Below the pieces are notes generated by a model. The model had not been told where the DNA came from and ran no database searches. It saw nothing but the letters and a program-made list of their open reading frames with translations. A stretch of DNA of 64,000 nt from Diabrotica undecimpunctata (lineage: Eukaryota > Arthropoda > Insecta > Coleoptera > Chrysomelidae). The DNA lies in assembly GCF_040954645.1 (NCBI RefSeq), contig NC_092805.1, positions 74,804,564 through 74,868,563 of the forward strand. Reading direction: 5' to 3'. This document shows, in pieces, positions 33,691 through 45,689 of the stretch. Every line of letters begins with the position of its first letter. Within the stretch, counting starts at the first letter, position 1. A program made the position numbers and the translations under genes.

Positions 33691-35392
33691 ATCTATTTTA
33701 ACTAATATTTATTTTGTTAATGTTTAAATATTGAAAATATGAAAATACTTTATTCCAAAAACTATAAATTTTAGTTGTTTTAAAAAATTGACTCTGATTC
33801 GAGTCGTATTACATGGCTAAGCGAAATCGAATCGTTAGTCCCTTTTATGAATATAAAATAACTGAAATCAAGTTGAGTTTTAGTAAATACAATGGGATTT
33901 TTATATTTCAAAGAATAAATTACCAGGTAAGAAATATTAAAATTGAAATAATTTTATTACATCTATTATATTATTTAACTAATTTTAAAGGAGGGTCGAG
34001 ACCGTGCGCACCTATTGTTAAAAGATTAAAAGATTTGTATTCATTAGGTACATGAAAATTTGAAAAATAATTTAGGTATTTAATATTTTAATATTATTGA
34101 AATAAGAAGAGTATTAACGATTGGTCAAAACATACTTTTAAGATTATGTGTATAGCATAAAGAATTTATATTGGAAAACATTTTAAGATACATATAAATA
34201 TTTTAAGTAGGTATATTCAAATGATATGGAAATTACCGGTTGGTCAGAACAGCTGGTATAGATTATGTACGTAGTAAAATAAATTTATATTAGCAAAATT
34301 TAAAAAAAATTGTATTTTAATTCTTTGTCGATTTTTCATTCATTGTCAGTAAAAAGTAGGTAAAAATTAAAGGGTATTACAGAAAATATTAACCTGTTTA
34401 TTTTGTTTTTGGAAATATTTAAAAGAATCGCCCAAGGAGAGATCTGGTTTCTAGGGACAATCCACACACTCATAAATTGGGTTTTTTCTTATTTTTAGGA
34501 TAGGACATACTCTGCATCTTTTCGTTTCGCTTTTGTCCGATTTATTAGCAATTATTTATAGGTAAATGTTCGCATGCGATATTCCGTCTTTCTTTGCTTT
34601 TTTATAAATTAATTTATTAATTCTAATCTTGATACGGTCTTTTATATCTTTTTTGTTTAATATATTGTTTAAAACAACTAATTCTAACTTTCCACGGTAC
34701 CATCAATTCATCTAGTGATAATTCTTTTACTGGATAATGCAGAGCAGCCATTTTATTATTAAAAAGTCCATAACTGTTCTTATTCTATAAAAACTAAAAC
34801 TCTATAAAACCGATCTACAGGAATAACATTAGGTCTTATTGGATTATGGGTGAAGTGTAAGCACCTTAAAATTAAAAGATCTCTGCCGATGTTCTGCAAA
34901 AAAGATTTTAAGTTGAATAGTGGATCTGTTTTCCAATAACCCTCCAATCTTGAAATCCGTATGTGTCAGCGTGAAAGATAATTTCCATAAATACTAGAAA
35001 TTCAAATAAGGATACTTTCCTTATTTGAATTTCTAGTATTTATGGAAGTTTACATCTTTAAATGCTAGAATTTCCACAAACACCAACTTCACCAATTTTT
35101 TTATATGCTAAACATTGGAATATCGTTGTTTTGTACATTGCCTATTTTTTAACAAAATTTTACAACTTAAAAAGAGATCATTTCCGTGAATTGGCTGTAT
35201 ACCATATAGTTAAACAACTCGAACATTGAAGTAAAACACTGTTGTAATTGGTATATTTAATTAAATTTTAAAAATCCAAAAGTATTAAGTTTAAAACGTT
35301 TTCGGACTTATCAGTCCATCTTCAGTGAAATTTGTAGTACTTTTAGTAATTAATAAGTAATAAGTAAGTAGTAATTTTTATTGACTTTTCAC
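33691..35392. other. AT-rich stretch with a 30-bp perfect palindrome
   Basis: No gene is supported. 34983-35012 and 35018-35047 are perfect 30-bp inverted arms around a 5-base spacer, TACTT. The remaining sequence is unique AT-rich DNA with only short open frames. Confidence 0.5.
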
Positions 35393-35505
35393 AAGGGGTG
35401 GTTAAGGGGTGAAAAATTACTAGGATTGTAATAAATTCGTAAAAACCTAGCAGAACACTGTTGTATATCATAAATATTTTTTTTATTTTGCTAGCTTGAA
35501 CCGTA
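35393..35505 (+). repeat. Single unit of the hairpin repeat
   Basis: AGGGGTGGTTAAGGGGTG through TTTTGCTAGCTTGAACCGTA matches the first unit at 6940-7055. It is one truncated unit ending at GCCAGAAT. Confidence 0.7.
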
Positions 35506-35509
35506 AGCC

Positions 35510-35667
35510 AGAATATGGAAAAACGCGTAAAAAGATGCATTAAAAATTGTCATAAATGTCAACTAAAGAAGCTAAAGAAAGGCCGTAGAAAGAATTCGTA
35601 ATAATAGACACTTCCGAAAAACCATGCGATAGTGCATAGTGCATATTGACACACATTCTTAAGAAGC
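35510..35667 (+). pseudogene. Old Gypsy integrase remnant (split by the I-like element)
   Basis: A frame with RCIKNCHKCQ (Cys-x2-Cys of an integrase zinc region), then after a one-base shift FVIIDTSEKP, fits the start of a Gypsy integrase core. The I-like element inserted just downstream, and the remainder may continue at 41272. Assignment rests on short motifs only. Confidence 0.4.
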
Positions 35668-35981
35668 AAAGAAGAAATCCGATTCTATGTTTGACCAGCA
35701 AGCGAGAAAGACGTGTTTTAGGCACTAATTTATCGTGCTCGTTAAATAGCAATTATTAAAGTAAATTTAAAAGTAATTAAGTATAAAAGTGAAAGTTATT
35801 TGTATACTGAATATTGGAATCGTGAGTAGATAAAACATACTTTTTTCATCTATTTGGATTTAGATATTTAAGTAAATCACTGCAATTAGTTATAAGTATT
35901 ATCCAATTTCCATGAACTGGTATCACAACGAAAGCTGTAAGACAGCACAGGTTTTAGTCGGATTTTAAATCCATTTAAAAT

Positions 35982-37467
35982 ATGTCATCTTCCAGTCAGC
36001 TACCACAAAATGGATCATACTCAAAAGCAGTTAGTCAACCACGTAGTATATTAATCCCAAACAGAGATCAAGCTATTCTATTTAACACTCTAGATAATTG
36101 TACAATTAATGACTATCTTGAAGGATTGAGTCAGCATATAGAACCAAAAAATATAATTTTCTCATCCCGTATATCAAACGGTAGAATATGCATATATTTA
36201 TTATCTAAAAACCTAGTAGATAAATTCATAGCAGAAACAAAGAAGATAATAGTAAATGGAAATATACTAGAAGCTTAATATTAATACTAGAAGATTAATA
36301 ACTCCATCAGTCCGCTTAATTATGTCCACTGCATGTCCAAGCATACCTTCTAATTTAATAATGGACGAATTAATAAAACTAGGTTTAAATCCTCTTTCAG
36401 ACATATCATACCTACGGATATGAGCAACCAATCCTGCCTTCAGTCATATTCTAAGCTTCCGAAGACAAATTTTTATTTCACCTTTTCCAGACAACTTTGT
36501 ACTACCTGAATCTTTTATTATCCAGTTGGAACAAACATCATACCGCATATTTATAGCCCAAAACGAAACATGTTTCAAATGCAAATTAACTGGACACCAG
36601 GCAGCTAATTGTCCAAATATTTCACCTTCTAACCATCCTCACAATGATAGTGCAATGCAAACAGAAATGAGACAAAATTCATCAATAAATCATACTCAAC
36701 AAGATAATCTACAAAAAACTCCCGCAATCTCAAATACCACTCCCTCCACACTAACTACGTCTTCTCAAACTACATTACAAACAGTAGCAATCCCAAATTT
36801 ATCAATAAACCAAACCCAACAGTGCTCACTACAAAATACATCTATACATTTGACCACTTCTTCAGTTAACACTACAATCGCAACACCTACACCGTCTGAG
36901 TCATCCTCTAATATCCAAAAACATAAATCAACCTTACCCGAAACAAGTCAACACTTACCTCCAAATAAAAATACACATATGAATTCTCACGAACCCCAGA
37001 TAACTTCGAACAAAGCAACCGGAAAAAGAACTCTAGAAGATGCAATCACGCCACCCGCCGAAGAAAACTTTGAAAAACCTAAGCTTCAATTAAAGAAAAA
37101 AACCAAAACTGATGACAAAAACTTAAGAGATGAGGTACCAAATCTCCAAACATTCCTAGAACCAGTTAGAGAATATGTAGAAAGGGAAAAACAATTATTA
37201 AGCTTCGATCAAGTAGTGGATCTATTCGAAAATATACAAGGATCAAAAGACATAATCAGCGTAACAAAATTGTATTCAGAAGACTCTCATGCACTTATAA
37301 AGTTTCTAACGGAATTACATCCACACTACACCGACAAAAGAATGAAAACCAAAAGCACCAAATTAATACGAAAACTTGGCAAACACATAGTTTTACTCTC
37401 TGCAGTGAAAACTTCATTGTCGGAAGAAGATTCCGACTCATCGGTAAATAATTCTTCTAAAGAATAA
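35982..37467 (+). pseudogene. I-like element ORF1 (gag-like), broken
   Basis: The start is ATG 35982. The first frame stops at 36278 next to a short local duplication (CTAGAAG twice, near 36268-36291) that shifts the frame. The continuation runs through a TGA near 36431 and opens again to 37467. A zinc knuckle C-x2-C-x4-H-x4-C (CFKCKLTGHQAANC) lies near 36571-36612. A Ser/Thr/Pro-rich stretch and a Lys-rich segment follow, then a helical C-terminus with LSFDQVVDLFENIQ. ORF1 proteins of this group bind element RNA. A diverged relative lies on the minus strand at 63000-64000. Confidence 0.75.
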
Positions 37468-38595
37468 CTACATTCACTTCTCTGCTTCAATGGAACTTAA
37501 ATGGGTTTTACACCCATTTTGAAAAACTAAAACATATTATCTCTGAAACACACCCATCTATTATCTGTCTACAGGAATCAAATTTCAAAAATTCAAACCA
37601 TGTATATAACTTTTGTAATTATTCATGTTTTTATAATAACAGATTAAACCAAAACATTGCCAGTGGAGGAGTAGCAATTTACGTGGATGAAAAATTCATG
37701 AGCACACAGTTATCAGTGACTTCAAATAATATTGAATTAATAACTATCGCAAAAAATATATCTCAAAAGATTTATATATGTAATATGTATATCCCACCAA
37801 ATCAAACTATATCCCAAGAAGATTTAACAGCTATTTTGGAACAAATTCCTTCACCTAGAATTATTGTTGGAGATCTTAACTGCCACAATCCGATGTGGGG
37901 TTCCACAAAACTCAACCCCAAAGGACGAATTATAGAAGATATTATAACATCCCAAAATCTGAATCTACTTAACGACGGAAGACCAACCAGATTCAACATA
38001 CATAATGGCACATCATCGGCAATTGATATTTCTCTGTGTGACCCAGTTCTGTCCACTACGTTAACATGGGACGTTCTACCCTACTTATATGGTAGTGACC
38101 ACTACCCCATTATAATTTCTTTAACGCATCAGAAAATCACAAATATCGAATCGCCTATCTCAAAGTGGAATATAAAAAATGCTGATTGAACTAATTTTAC
38201 CAAACATATCGAACAGGATATTAACCAAACCAACTTTACATTATCAAACGACATTGACAAGTTTTTAAGTACATTTTTACAAATAATCACAGCAGCCGCA
38301 GAGACGTCTGTAAGAAAAACAAAAATATTAAAGAAACATAAACCTCTTTCATGGTGGACACCTGAATGCAGCCAAGCTACAAGAGCGTATAAGAAAGCTT
38401 TCAATAGACTAAAGCATCATAAAACAGACGAAAACATATCGGACTACAAAAAACGAAGAGCTGAGGCAAGATACATTTTAAAAAAGAATAGAAAAGAATC
38501 CTGGAAAAAATTCATCTCATCTCTAAATACCTCTTCAAGCATAAGTACAGTTTGGAGAAACTTAAGGAAAATCTCTAAGCAAAAGCCAACCATAT
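37467..38595 (+). pseudogene. I-like element ORF2 endonuclease and linker
   Basis: The frame starts at the ORF1 stop and reads LQWNLNG, then CLQESNF (catalytic Glu), VYICNMYIPPN shifted slightly to ICNMYIPPN, VGDLNCHNPMWGS (Asp, Asn), AIDISLCD and YGSDHYPI (Asp, His). All endonuclease motifs are present. One stop, TGA at 38187-38189, lies where a Trp would fit. The linker continues to about 38595, with HKPLSWWTPECSQATRAYKK, and then a frameshift leads into RT. Confidence 0.8.
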
Positions 38596-41174
38596 AAGAT
38601 TCCTTTTCTAGCAAAAAATAACAAAATAATTAGTGATAGAAAAGAAATCGTAGATATGTTAGCAGACCAATACGAATTAAATTCCAGGGATGAAAATTAC
38701 ACTGATAATTTTAAAATACATAAAAACAACGTAGAAAAAAACATATTGGGATTCGACGGACATGAGATTCACAACCTTAACGTTCCTTTTTCCTTCATAG
38801 AACTTGCTGAAGCCTTAAACTCTTCCAAAGATACAAGCCCAGGACCAGACGGTATCCCCTTAGCATTTCTACTACATCTACCAGACAATGGGAAAAATTT
38901 ATTACTAGACCTTTAGAATTTTATCTGGAGTAACCAGGTTTTCCCATCAACTTGGTCCGAAGCAATAATACTACCACTTCTTAAACCTGAGAAATCCCGG
39001 ACATCACCTGAGTCATATCGACCAATATCTTTAACCAATATTATATGTAAGGTGTTAGAGAAAATGGTAAATAAAAGGCTGAAATGGTATTTAGAACAAC
39101 AAAAACTCCTTATTCCACAACAAAGCGGATTTAAGCAAAATAGATCCACTATAGATAACTTAATAGACTTAGAGTCAGGAATACATGAAGCATTTGCAAA
39201 TAAGCAAGATTGTATCGTAGTTTTTTTATATTAATAAAGCTTATGATACTGTCTGGCGATACAATATCATATCAAAATTGCATAATTGGAATATCAGAGG
39301 CAATATGTTAAAATTTATTTCCAATTTTCTTCAATCTCGCAGCTTCATAGTTCGATCAGACAACGTTAATTCAGATAAAAAAGTTCAAGAGAACGGAGTA
39401 CCACAAGGATCAGTTATAAGCACAACTCTTTTTCTAATAGCCATAAACGACATACTTCAACAATGCTCACCGATTGTTAAAGGAAGATTATACGCTGATG
39501 ACTTAGTTTTATTTGCCAAAGGAAAAAACTCTACATCTATTCAAAAACATTTACAACAAACAATCAATCAGTTAGAATCATGGTCTAGGACTATCGGATT
39601 ACAATTTTCACCGACAAAAACTAAATGTATTTTATTCACACGAAAACGTAACACTCTAACTCCACATCTGAAGCTATATATTCAAACCCTCAATTTCACA
39701 AATAATATCAGATTTTTAGGTATGGTTTTCGACCAAAAGCTCTCCTGGAAAAAACATACAGAAGAACTTAAAAAATCATGCCAAGCAGGACTAAATTTTA
39801 TGAAAACTATTTCCAGCAAAAACTGGGGAGCAGATCAAAATACACTATTACATGTATATAAATCTTTAGTTAGATCCAAACTCGACTACGGTGCGATAGT
39901 TTATTCATCAAGCAAAGTATCATTATTTGAAAACCTTAGAAACTGTTCAAAACACAGCTCTACGAATAGCTACAGGTGCGTTTCGAACAACACCAGTTGA
40001 AAGTTTACAATGCTTAACAGGAGAACCACCCCTAAGTTTACGATGCAAATACCTTTCTATCTTATATGCTTTTAAAATAGCTAGTAATAAAGAACACCCT
40101 ACTTACACCAATACGTTTACAGATCGATTTCAAGACACTTTCTCTGCAACAAGACTAGATCCACCATTTTACGAAAGAGTTAGAAGAAACCTTCATGACC
40201 TACATCTTGAATTTCCTGAAATTTTCCCAACAAATTTCCTAACTTCTCCACCTTGGTTAATACCAATTCCCAAGATTAATACTAACCTTAGTATATATAA
40301 AAAAGGTGAGACTATAACAGATCTGATCAAACAATCATTCTTAATAGAAATGGAAACTTATAAAAATCACTATAAGATATACACTGACGCCTCCAAATCT
40401 TCAGACGGTGTTGGTGCAGCCATCATCACACCCAATACATCCTTAAAATTTAAATTCAATCCCTTTACTTCGTCCTACACTGCAGAGTTGTTTGCAATAT
40501 TACAAGCACTTATCCACATAAAAGAGTCGAAACAGTCCCCGTCTCTCATAATAACCGATTCACTAAGCCCACTTCACACTATCAAACGTTTATATACCAA
40601 TAATCCAATTGCCTTACATATCAAATCAGAAATAGAGATTCTAAATAATAATAAGATCACTGTTGACTTCATGTTTGTTCCATCACATTCAGGTATACAA
40701 GGAAATGAAGAAGCAGATGAACTAGCCCGCTTAGCATCCTTCAGCCAGGACTCCATTCTTATTAATGAGGTTTTTTCAGATGACTTTAAGTCAGAAATAA
40801 AATATAAAGTGTTAAGTGCGTGGCAAAATAAGTGGAGTGCATCACAAAATAAACTTATGGAAATCAAACAATTAGTGAAACCGTGGCTCCAACCCACAGC
40901 GAATAGAAACGATCAAGTGAGAATAACACGTTTGCGACTAGGACACAGTAACTTTACACATAAACACCTCTTTACGCGAACTATGCCGCTAATGTGTGAA
41001 AATTGTCAAGTAACAATCTCCGTGAAGCATATACTAACTCAGTGTAAAACATATGAAGCAGCAAGAAAGAAGCACACTATCCCAAATAATATGAAGGAAG
41101 CCCTAGGAAAAAACATGAACATTAAAAACACAATAAGTTATCTTAAAGACTCAGGACTGTATCAACTATTGTAA
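38596..41174 (+). pseudogene. I-like element ORF2 RT and RNase H, frameshifted
   Basis: RT blocks: SPGPDGIPLAFL, SYRPISLTNI, QQSGFKQNRSTIDN, then after a shift in a T run near 39222 NKAYDTVW, GVPQGSVISTTLF and YADDLVLF (Asp pair near 39494). A TAG near 38914 and a shift near 39926 add damage. The last frame (to 41174) holds RNase H with all four acidic residues: YTDAS, TAEL, ITDS and EEADELA. A C-x2-C-x7-H-x4-C motif (CENC...H...C) closes the protein. The normal motif A Asp position at 39224-39235 is disturbed by the shift. Confidence 0.8.
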
Positions 41175-41271
41175 TTTTTTTTTAACTTTACCTGTATTAT
41201 ATTTTTTAGGTCGCTAATAACCCTAGTGGTTACAGCGTAAATAAATAAAAAAAAAGAAGAAATCCGATCCT

Positions 41272-42243
41272 GCATAACAATTATCTGTAAATTAACAAAG
41301 TAATCATTGAAATTAAAGTCATAATGATAGTAATAATCAAGTGGTAATCATAGAAATAAAGTAAACATTTGAAATTATTGAAGTAAATAATGTAAATTAT
41401 AAGTTCAAGTTAGGTATATTCGTATCGGGAAAAATAAAGGAATATATGTCTATTTTACATAAAATAAACTTTATCATTATAATAAGCAACAGTGAACTAT
41501 TTAGGGAAATATAGGTTGAGCATTACACAAACAAAGTGTTTGAGATAGTAACTGTAGTAATTAGAAAAAACAAAAGGAGACTGAAATATTTAGTAAAAAT
41601 TAAGACTGATATATTAAAATAGGGAGGTTATAATAGGCTTAACACAATTTTGTAGGTAAATTTAGGTTTGTATTTATTGTAAATAAATACATACATCCAA
41701 CTTAGGGCAAACGAACAGAAACAAGAAATATAAAATGGTAAGATGAAATACCTATTTTTATTAAAACGGAAAAGAAGACGTTACTCAATCGATACTCAAT
41801 CAATTAAATTTTTTCTTCCAAAAGAGGAAGGTGTGTTGAGAATAATTACTCTGGAAAATTTATTCTTATCTAAAATCTTAGAATAAGAGTATATTATCTT
41901 AAATATTATATGCTCAGTTGAGCCGAGGGAAAACCCTTAATTTTGCAGTAATTTATAAATGTTAATAAATTTGTTTTTGCATAATGACATTTAACATAAC
42001 TAATCAAAATTGTGGTAGTTAATGAGTTATAAGTATAACCAAAGAAGATAGACGCTTAGCGAAGACGAAGCGTCTATATTCTTTGGTATAACCTTTCGAG
42101 CCGAGTATTTCGAGCGTTTTACATTGTGAAATCGACAGCGGAATAGTTATTCTGGGTAAAACCACAGAACACTAAGGTCAAACAAAAGTTCATAAAGTAG
42201 TTCAAATTGTTATTGACAGTGACATTCGACAGACAGTAACTGT
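41272..42243. other. AT-rich DNA after the I-like element, no gene seen
   Basis: It begins with the continuation of the sequence that precedes the I-like element. No open frame of note. A CG-containing patch near 42040-42130 (CGCTTAGCGAAGACGAAGCG) forms a partial palindrome. Confidence 0.35.
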
Positions 42244-42705
42244 AAAATTTGTTTATACTCGGTTCGCTATTGCCAGTCCGAACTGTCTAGTGAATTTAGT
42301 AATTATTTTTTTGCGAAGTTAGTTACTTTTTGGCAGACTAAAAGTGGCTGGAAATTACTATACAACCAAGCACACGTACTCTTAGCCAATATTAATAGTA
42401 AACAAACTAAATAGTAAATAAAATAGAACTTTGCGAATTACCGACAATCAATATTTATTTATCTATAATATATAGTTATGTTAAATTATAACAACTAAAA
42501 TATATTATTTAAATATATACTACCCAAAATTTGATGGGTTTAGTATACACTTCCACTATTTAAAATAATTCTTCTTTTTTTAAAGAAAGAAGTCTGCAAT
42601 AATAGGATACTTGAGCTATTAATACTGAGAAGTAGGAATTGTTGTGTTGTAGGTTTCTGACAACGAATCTGTCAAAATATGCCCGAGCTAAGCGAATGGA
42701 GTATA
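42244..42705 (+). repeat. 460-bp direct repeat, copy 1
   Basis: It matches 43471-43940 with scattered substitutions and a few small gaps. Shared features are CCAGTCCGAACTGTCTAGTG near the start and GCGAATGGAGT at the end. The copies are separated by 765 bp. They might be LTRs of a small element, but no TG...CA ends or target duplication are visible. Confidence 0.8.
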
Positions 42706-42919
42706 GAACTGAAAGGAATTGATTCGGTTTATCTGGTTTTTTTCTACGTTTATATTATTATATTTTGCAAAATTAATATAAAATGAATATAAAATTCTGC
42801 ACGTATGTTTCTATAAACGAAAACGAGTGAAGAATTCCAATTCGTCATACTCTTCATAATAATTTGTCCTAAAAAATTTAATTTTGTTAAAACTTCAAAT
42901 GCTATATACATATACCTAC

Positions 42920-43031
42920 CTATATCTAATTCATACCGAATTCTTACAGTTTTTGGATGCCTTAGCCTAGGTATTCCTTCTTCAAAATCTTCATCATCAG
43001 ATTCAAAAATGTTAATATTAACTGGATCCAT
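42920..43031 (-). pseudogene. Possible exon with an acidic N-terminus, perhaps Harbinger-like
   Basis: It runs on the minus strand from ATG 43031: a 37-codon acidic peptide (MDPVNINIFESDDEDF, then RLRHPKTVRIR) that ends at a donor, GTAGGT (42919-42914). Acidic then Arg/Pro-rich N-termini occur in PIF/Harbinger transposase-like proteins, but that link is weak. No downstream exon is identified. It lies between the two 460-bp repeats. Confidence 0.25.
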
Positions 43032-43470
43032 ATAAAAAAAATTATTATATATATAAAAAAAAACAAAACAGCAGTTCAAAGATCGAATGGCATAAAGTGA
43101 GGTTAAAATATCATAGATTTGACAACCCATGGCTAACCAATAGAAATGCAGTATAAATTTATACTCAGTATATCTGCCCAACTTTGGAGGGATAAAGTTA
43201 TTCTACAGATATACTCCGATTATCTTATTCCTTGTTTATTTTTGTTTGTAAAACACCATTAATGAAGTTATTCCAAGTATAAGTTTATTCTTAGTATATA
43301 CTATAAGCATTTTAGCATATCTTATAGCATTGTAGAACCGACAGTCTTCCCTAGTACTTGCCCAGACAGTCACTCTGTATTCGGTATACACACTTGTATT
43401 TTGTAAATCGAACTCAATTTTATAAAGGTTCATTTTTTAAGCTATATTAAGAAAATTGCAACATTTTATT

Positions 43471-43940
43471 AAATTTGTTATTAAACTCGGTTCACTATTC
43501 CCAGTCCGAACTGTCTAGTGAATTTAGTAATTATTTTTTTGCGAAGGTAGTTACTTTTTGACAGACTAAAAGTGGCTGGAAATTACTATACAACCAAGCA
43601 CACGTAGTCATAGCCAATATTAATAGTAAACAAACTAAATAGTAAATAAAATAGAACTTTGCGAATTACTGACAATCAATATTTATTTATCTGCACCATA
43701 TAATAAATAGTTATGTTAAATTATAACAACTAAATATATATTTTTTAAATATATACTACCCAAAATTTGATGGGTTTAGTATACACTTCGACTATTTAGA
43801 ATAATTCTTCTTTTTTTAAAGAAAGAAGTCTGTAATAGTAGGATACTTCAGCTATTAATACTGAGAAGTAGGAATTGTTGTGTTGTAGGTTTCCGACAAT
43901 GAATCTGTCAAAATATGCCCCAGCTAAGCGAATGGAGTTT
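43471..43940 (+). repeat. 460-bp direct repeat, copy 2
   Basis: Second copy of 42244-42705 in the same orientation. Its sequence differs at roughly one base in thirty by eye, so the duplication is not recent. Confidence 0.8.
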
Positions 43941-45060
43941 AAAGATCAGTATGAAAAAGGACTGACTTTTTAGCTTATAATATCTTTGACATGTTTCAAG
44001 TCAAATGTGCTTGCACATGCTTGTAAGTAGGCTTAATCAAAAGCTGGCGAAAAAACAGAATTTTCAAAAAAAAACAACAAAACCATCTATGACCTATAGG
44101 AACCAAGATACCATTTTTTTTAAATCACATTACAAATTTCCATTGTTTATTAACGTTAAGAGCTGAAAAATGAATAGATTATAAAGGAAGATCAAAATTT
44201 TGTAAAGCATTTTATAGGTGGTACATATCAAGAAGAAGTAAAAAGCTTTTAAAGTAATGGTATTTGTAAAATGCCGTCACGGAAAAGTGGACGGGTGAAC
44301 TACAAAAATAATATTTATACTTGTTAGCCCCTTATCACCATTAAATGAAATTATAATAAAATTAATTATTTTTTGTATTTTAAATTTTAAATGTATTTTA
44401 ATAATTTATAATTATTATTATATAGTTATATAAATAATATACCTACCACACAATACACCAACCCAACAAGAAGCGAAAGCTTTGTCGGTACCTTTGATGT
44501 TCGGAGGACAGAAATTTCTGAGTGACAGTGACAGTTAAACTACTTAGTACACTAAGAAAAGTACTGAGGAAGTCGTTCAAAACTGTAGTCAAATTATAGT
44601 TACACTGAGCAACGAAGTAATTATTTTTTTAAGTAGAATCTGTTTTGTATGAATTGGATTTTTTCTATAAAATTCACTATAACTTATATATTAATTCTGT
44701 ACTGATAATTAATTAAAAAGGTCCTAAAAATATCGATTGGTTTTTTTTAACAAACAAATTAACGTACTAAAAGTATTTTAGTACGTTAAAAAACACGGAT
44801 AAAAAGCAATTGATTTTGAGAGTTAATTTCAAAATAGAGATGAAAAGCAGTCGATTTCTATTACTTTGTATCTTTTTTTTAAGGTTAATAAAAAACTTCA
44901 TCACTCAAAATCTATATTTTTGACAAGACTTTTTTACTTATCAATACAGAATTATACTCTTGAAATTTCTATTAACTATATCTTAAGTTGCTGACTTTTT
45001 TTGTTTCTTTTTGAGGAATTTCTTTGAATGTGAAACTCTGCAGCTGCGGCTAGAATGACT
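43941..45060. other. AT-rich stretch with a 14-bp palindrome
   Basis: No gene is supported. 44759-44772 and 44776-44789 are perfect 14-bp inverted arms (TTAACGTACTAAAA) around GTA. Confidence 0.4.
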
Positions 45061-45390
45061 GTATACTTCTTCGATTTCTTTCTGTGCATTTGGGTCTCTG
45101 AAACTTCTGGTTGCACTGTACTAAATTCAATTCCCCAGGACATATCAAATTTATGGTAGGAAAGGGCAAAAAGTTGTAATAAAACACAATAATAATACAA
45201 ATTTATTGTAATTAATATACACGTATACGCCTTCGATTTCTCTTTCTGTACATCTGGGGTCTCTGAAACTTCTGGTTGTACAGTACTACATTAAATTCGC
45301 CTGGATATATCACCTTTGTGGTAGGGAAGGGTAAAAAGTTGTAATAAAACACAATAATAATAGAAATTTATTGTAATTAATACTAATAAT
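45061..45390. repeat. Tandem duplication, about 162 bp x 2
   Basis: 45061-45222 is followed by a diverged second copy starting at 45223. Both run from GTATAC..CTTCGATTTC through GGGTCTCTGAAACTTCTGG to AAAACACAATAATAATA and TTTATTGTAATTAATA. It lies just downstream of the minus-strand P-type transposase remnant. Confidence 0.8.
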
Positions 45391-45689
45391 AATGTTTATT
45401 TAGGAAGCTTACATTATAATATAGATTTACAAGAAATAAGCATACTGAACACTAAATAAACATGAAATATCACTGAAGTAGAGCTACCATAAAAGTAGCA
45501 CCCCTTGTGCGTGAGACTAAAAGAATATATATACAAACAAGCAAATATTTAACAAATGTATAAATATAAACAGTTACATATGCGCATTTAAAAAATATAG
45601 CATGTGACATAAATATGTCAATAAATTCAAGAAATGTTGTCGTTGGTAAACAAAGTCTATTTAGATTAGATATTTTTTATTTATTACTA

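Larger units (their letters stand above)
35687..41252 (+). mobile_element. I-like non-LTR retrotransposon, near full length
   Basis: 5.57 kb flanked by a 19-bp target duplication with one mismatch, beginning AAAGAAGAAATCCGAT (35668-35686 and 41253-41271). It has a gag-like ORF1 with a zinc knuckle, then an ORF2 with endonuclease, RT and RNase H, and a 3' end ACAGCGTAAATAAATAAA. The RNase H plus CCHC ORF1 combination points to the I group. The 5' untranslated region is about 295 bp. Several point mutations and frameshifts break both reading frames. Confidence 0.85.

Noticed and set aside
35343..35752. Minus-strand frames of 65 and 70 codons
   Set aside because: They are antisense to the hairpin repeat unit and the integrase remnant and cross the boundary of the I-like element.
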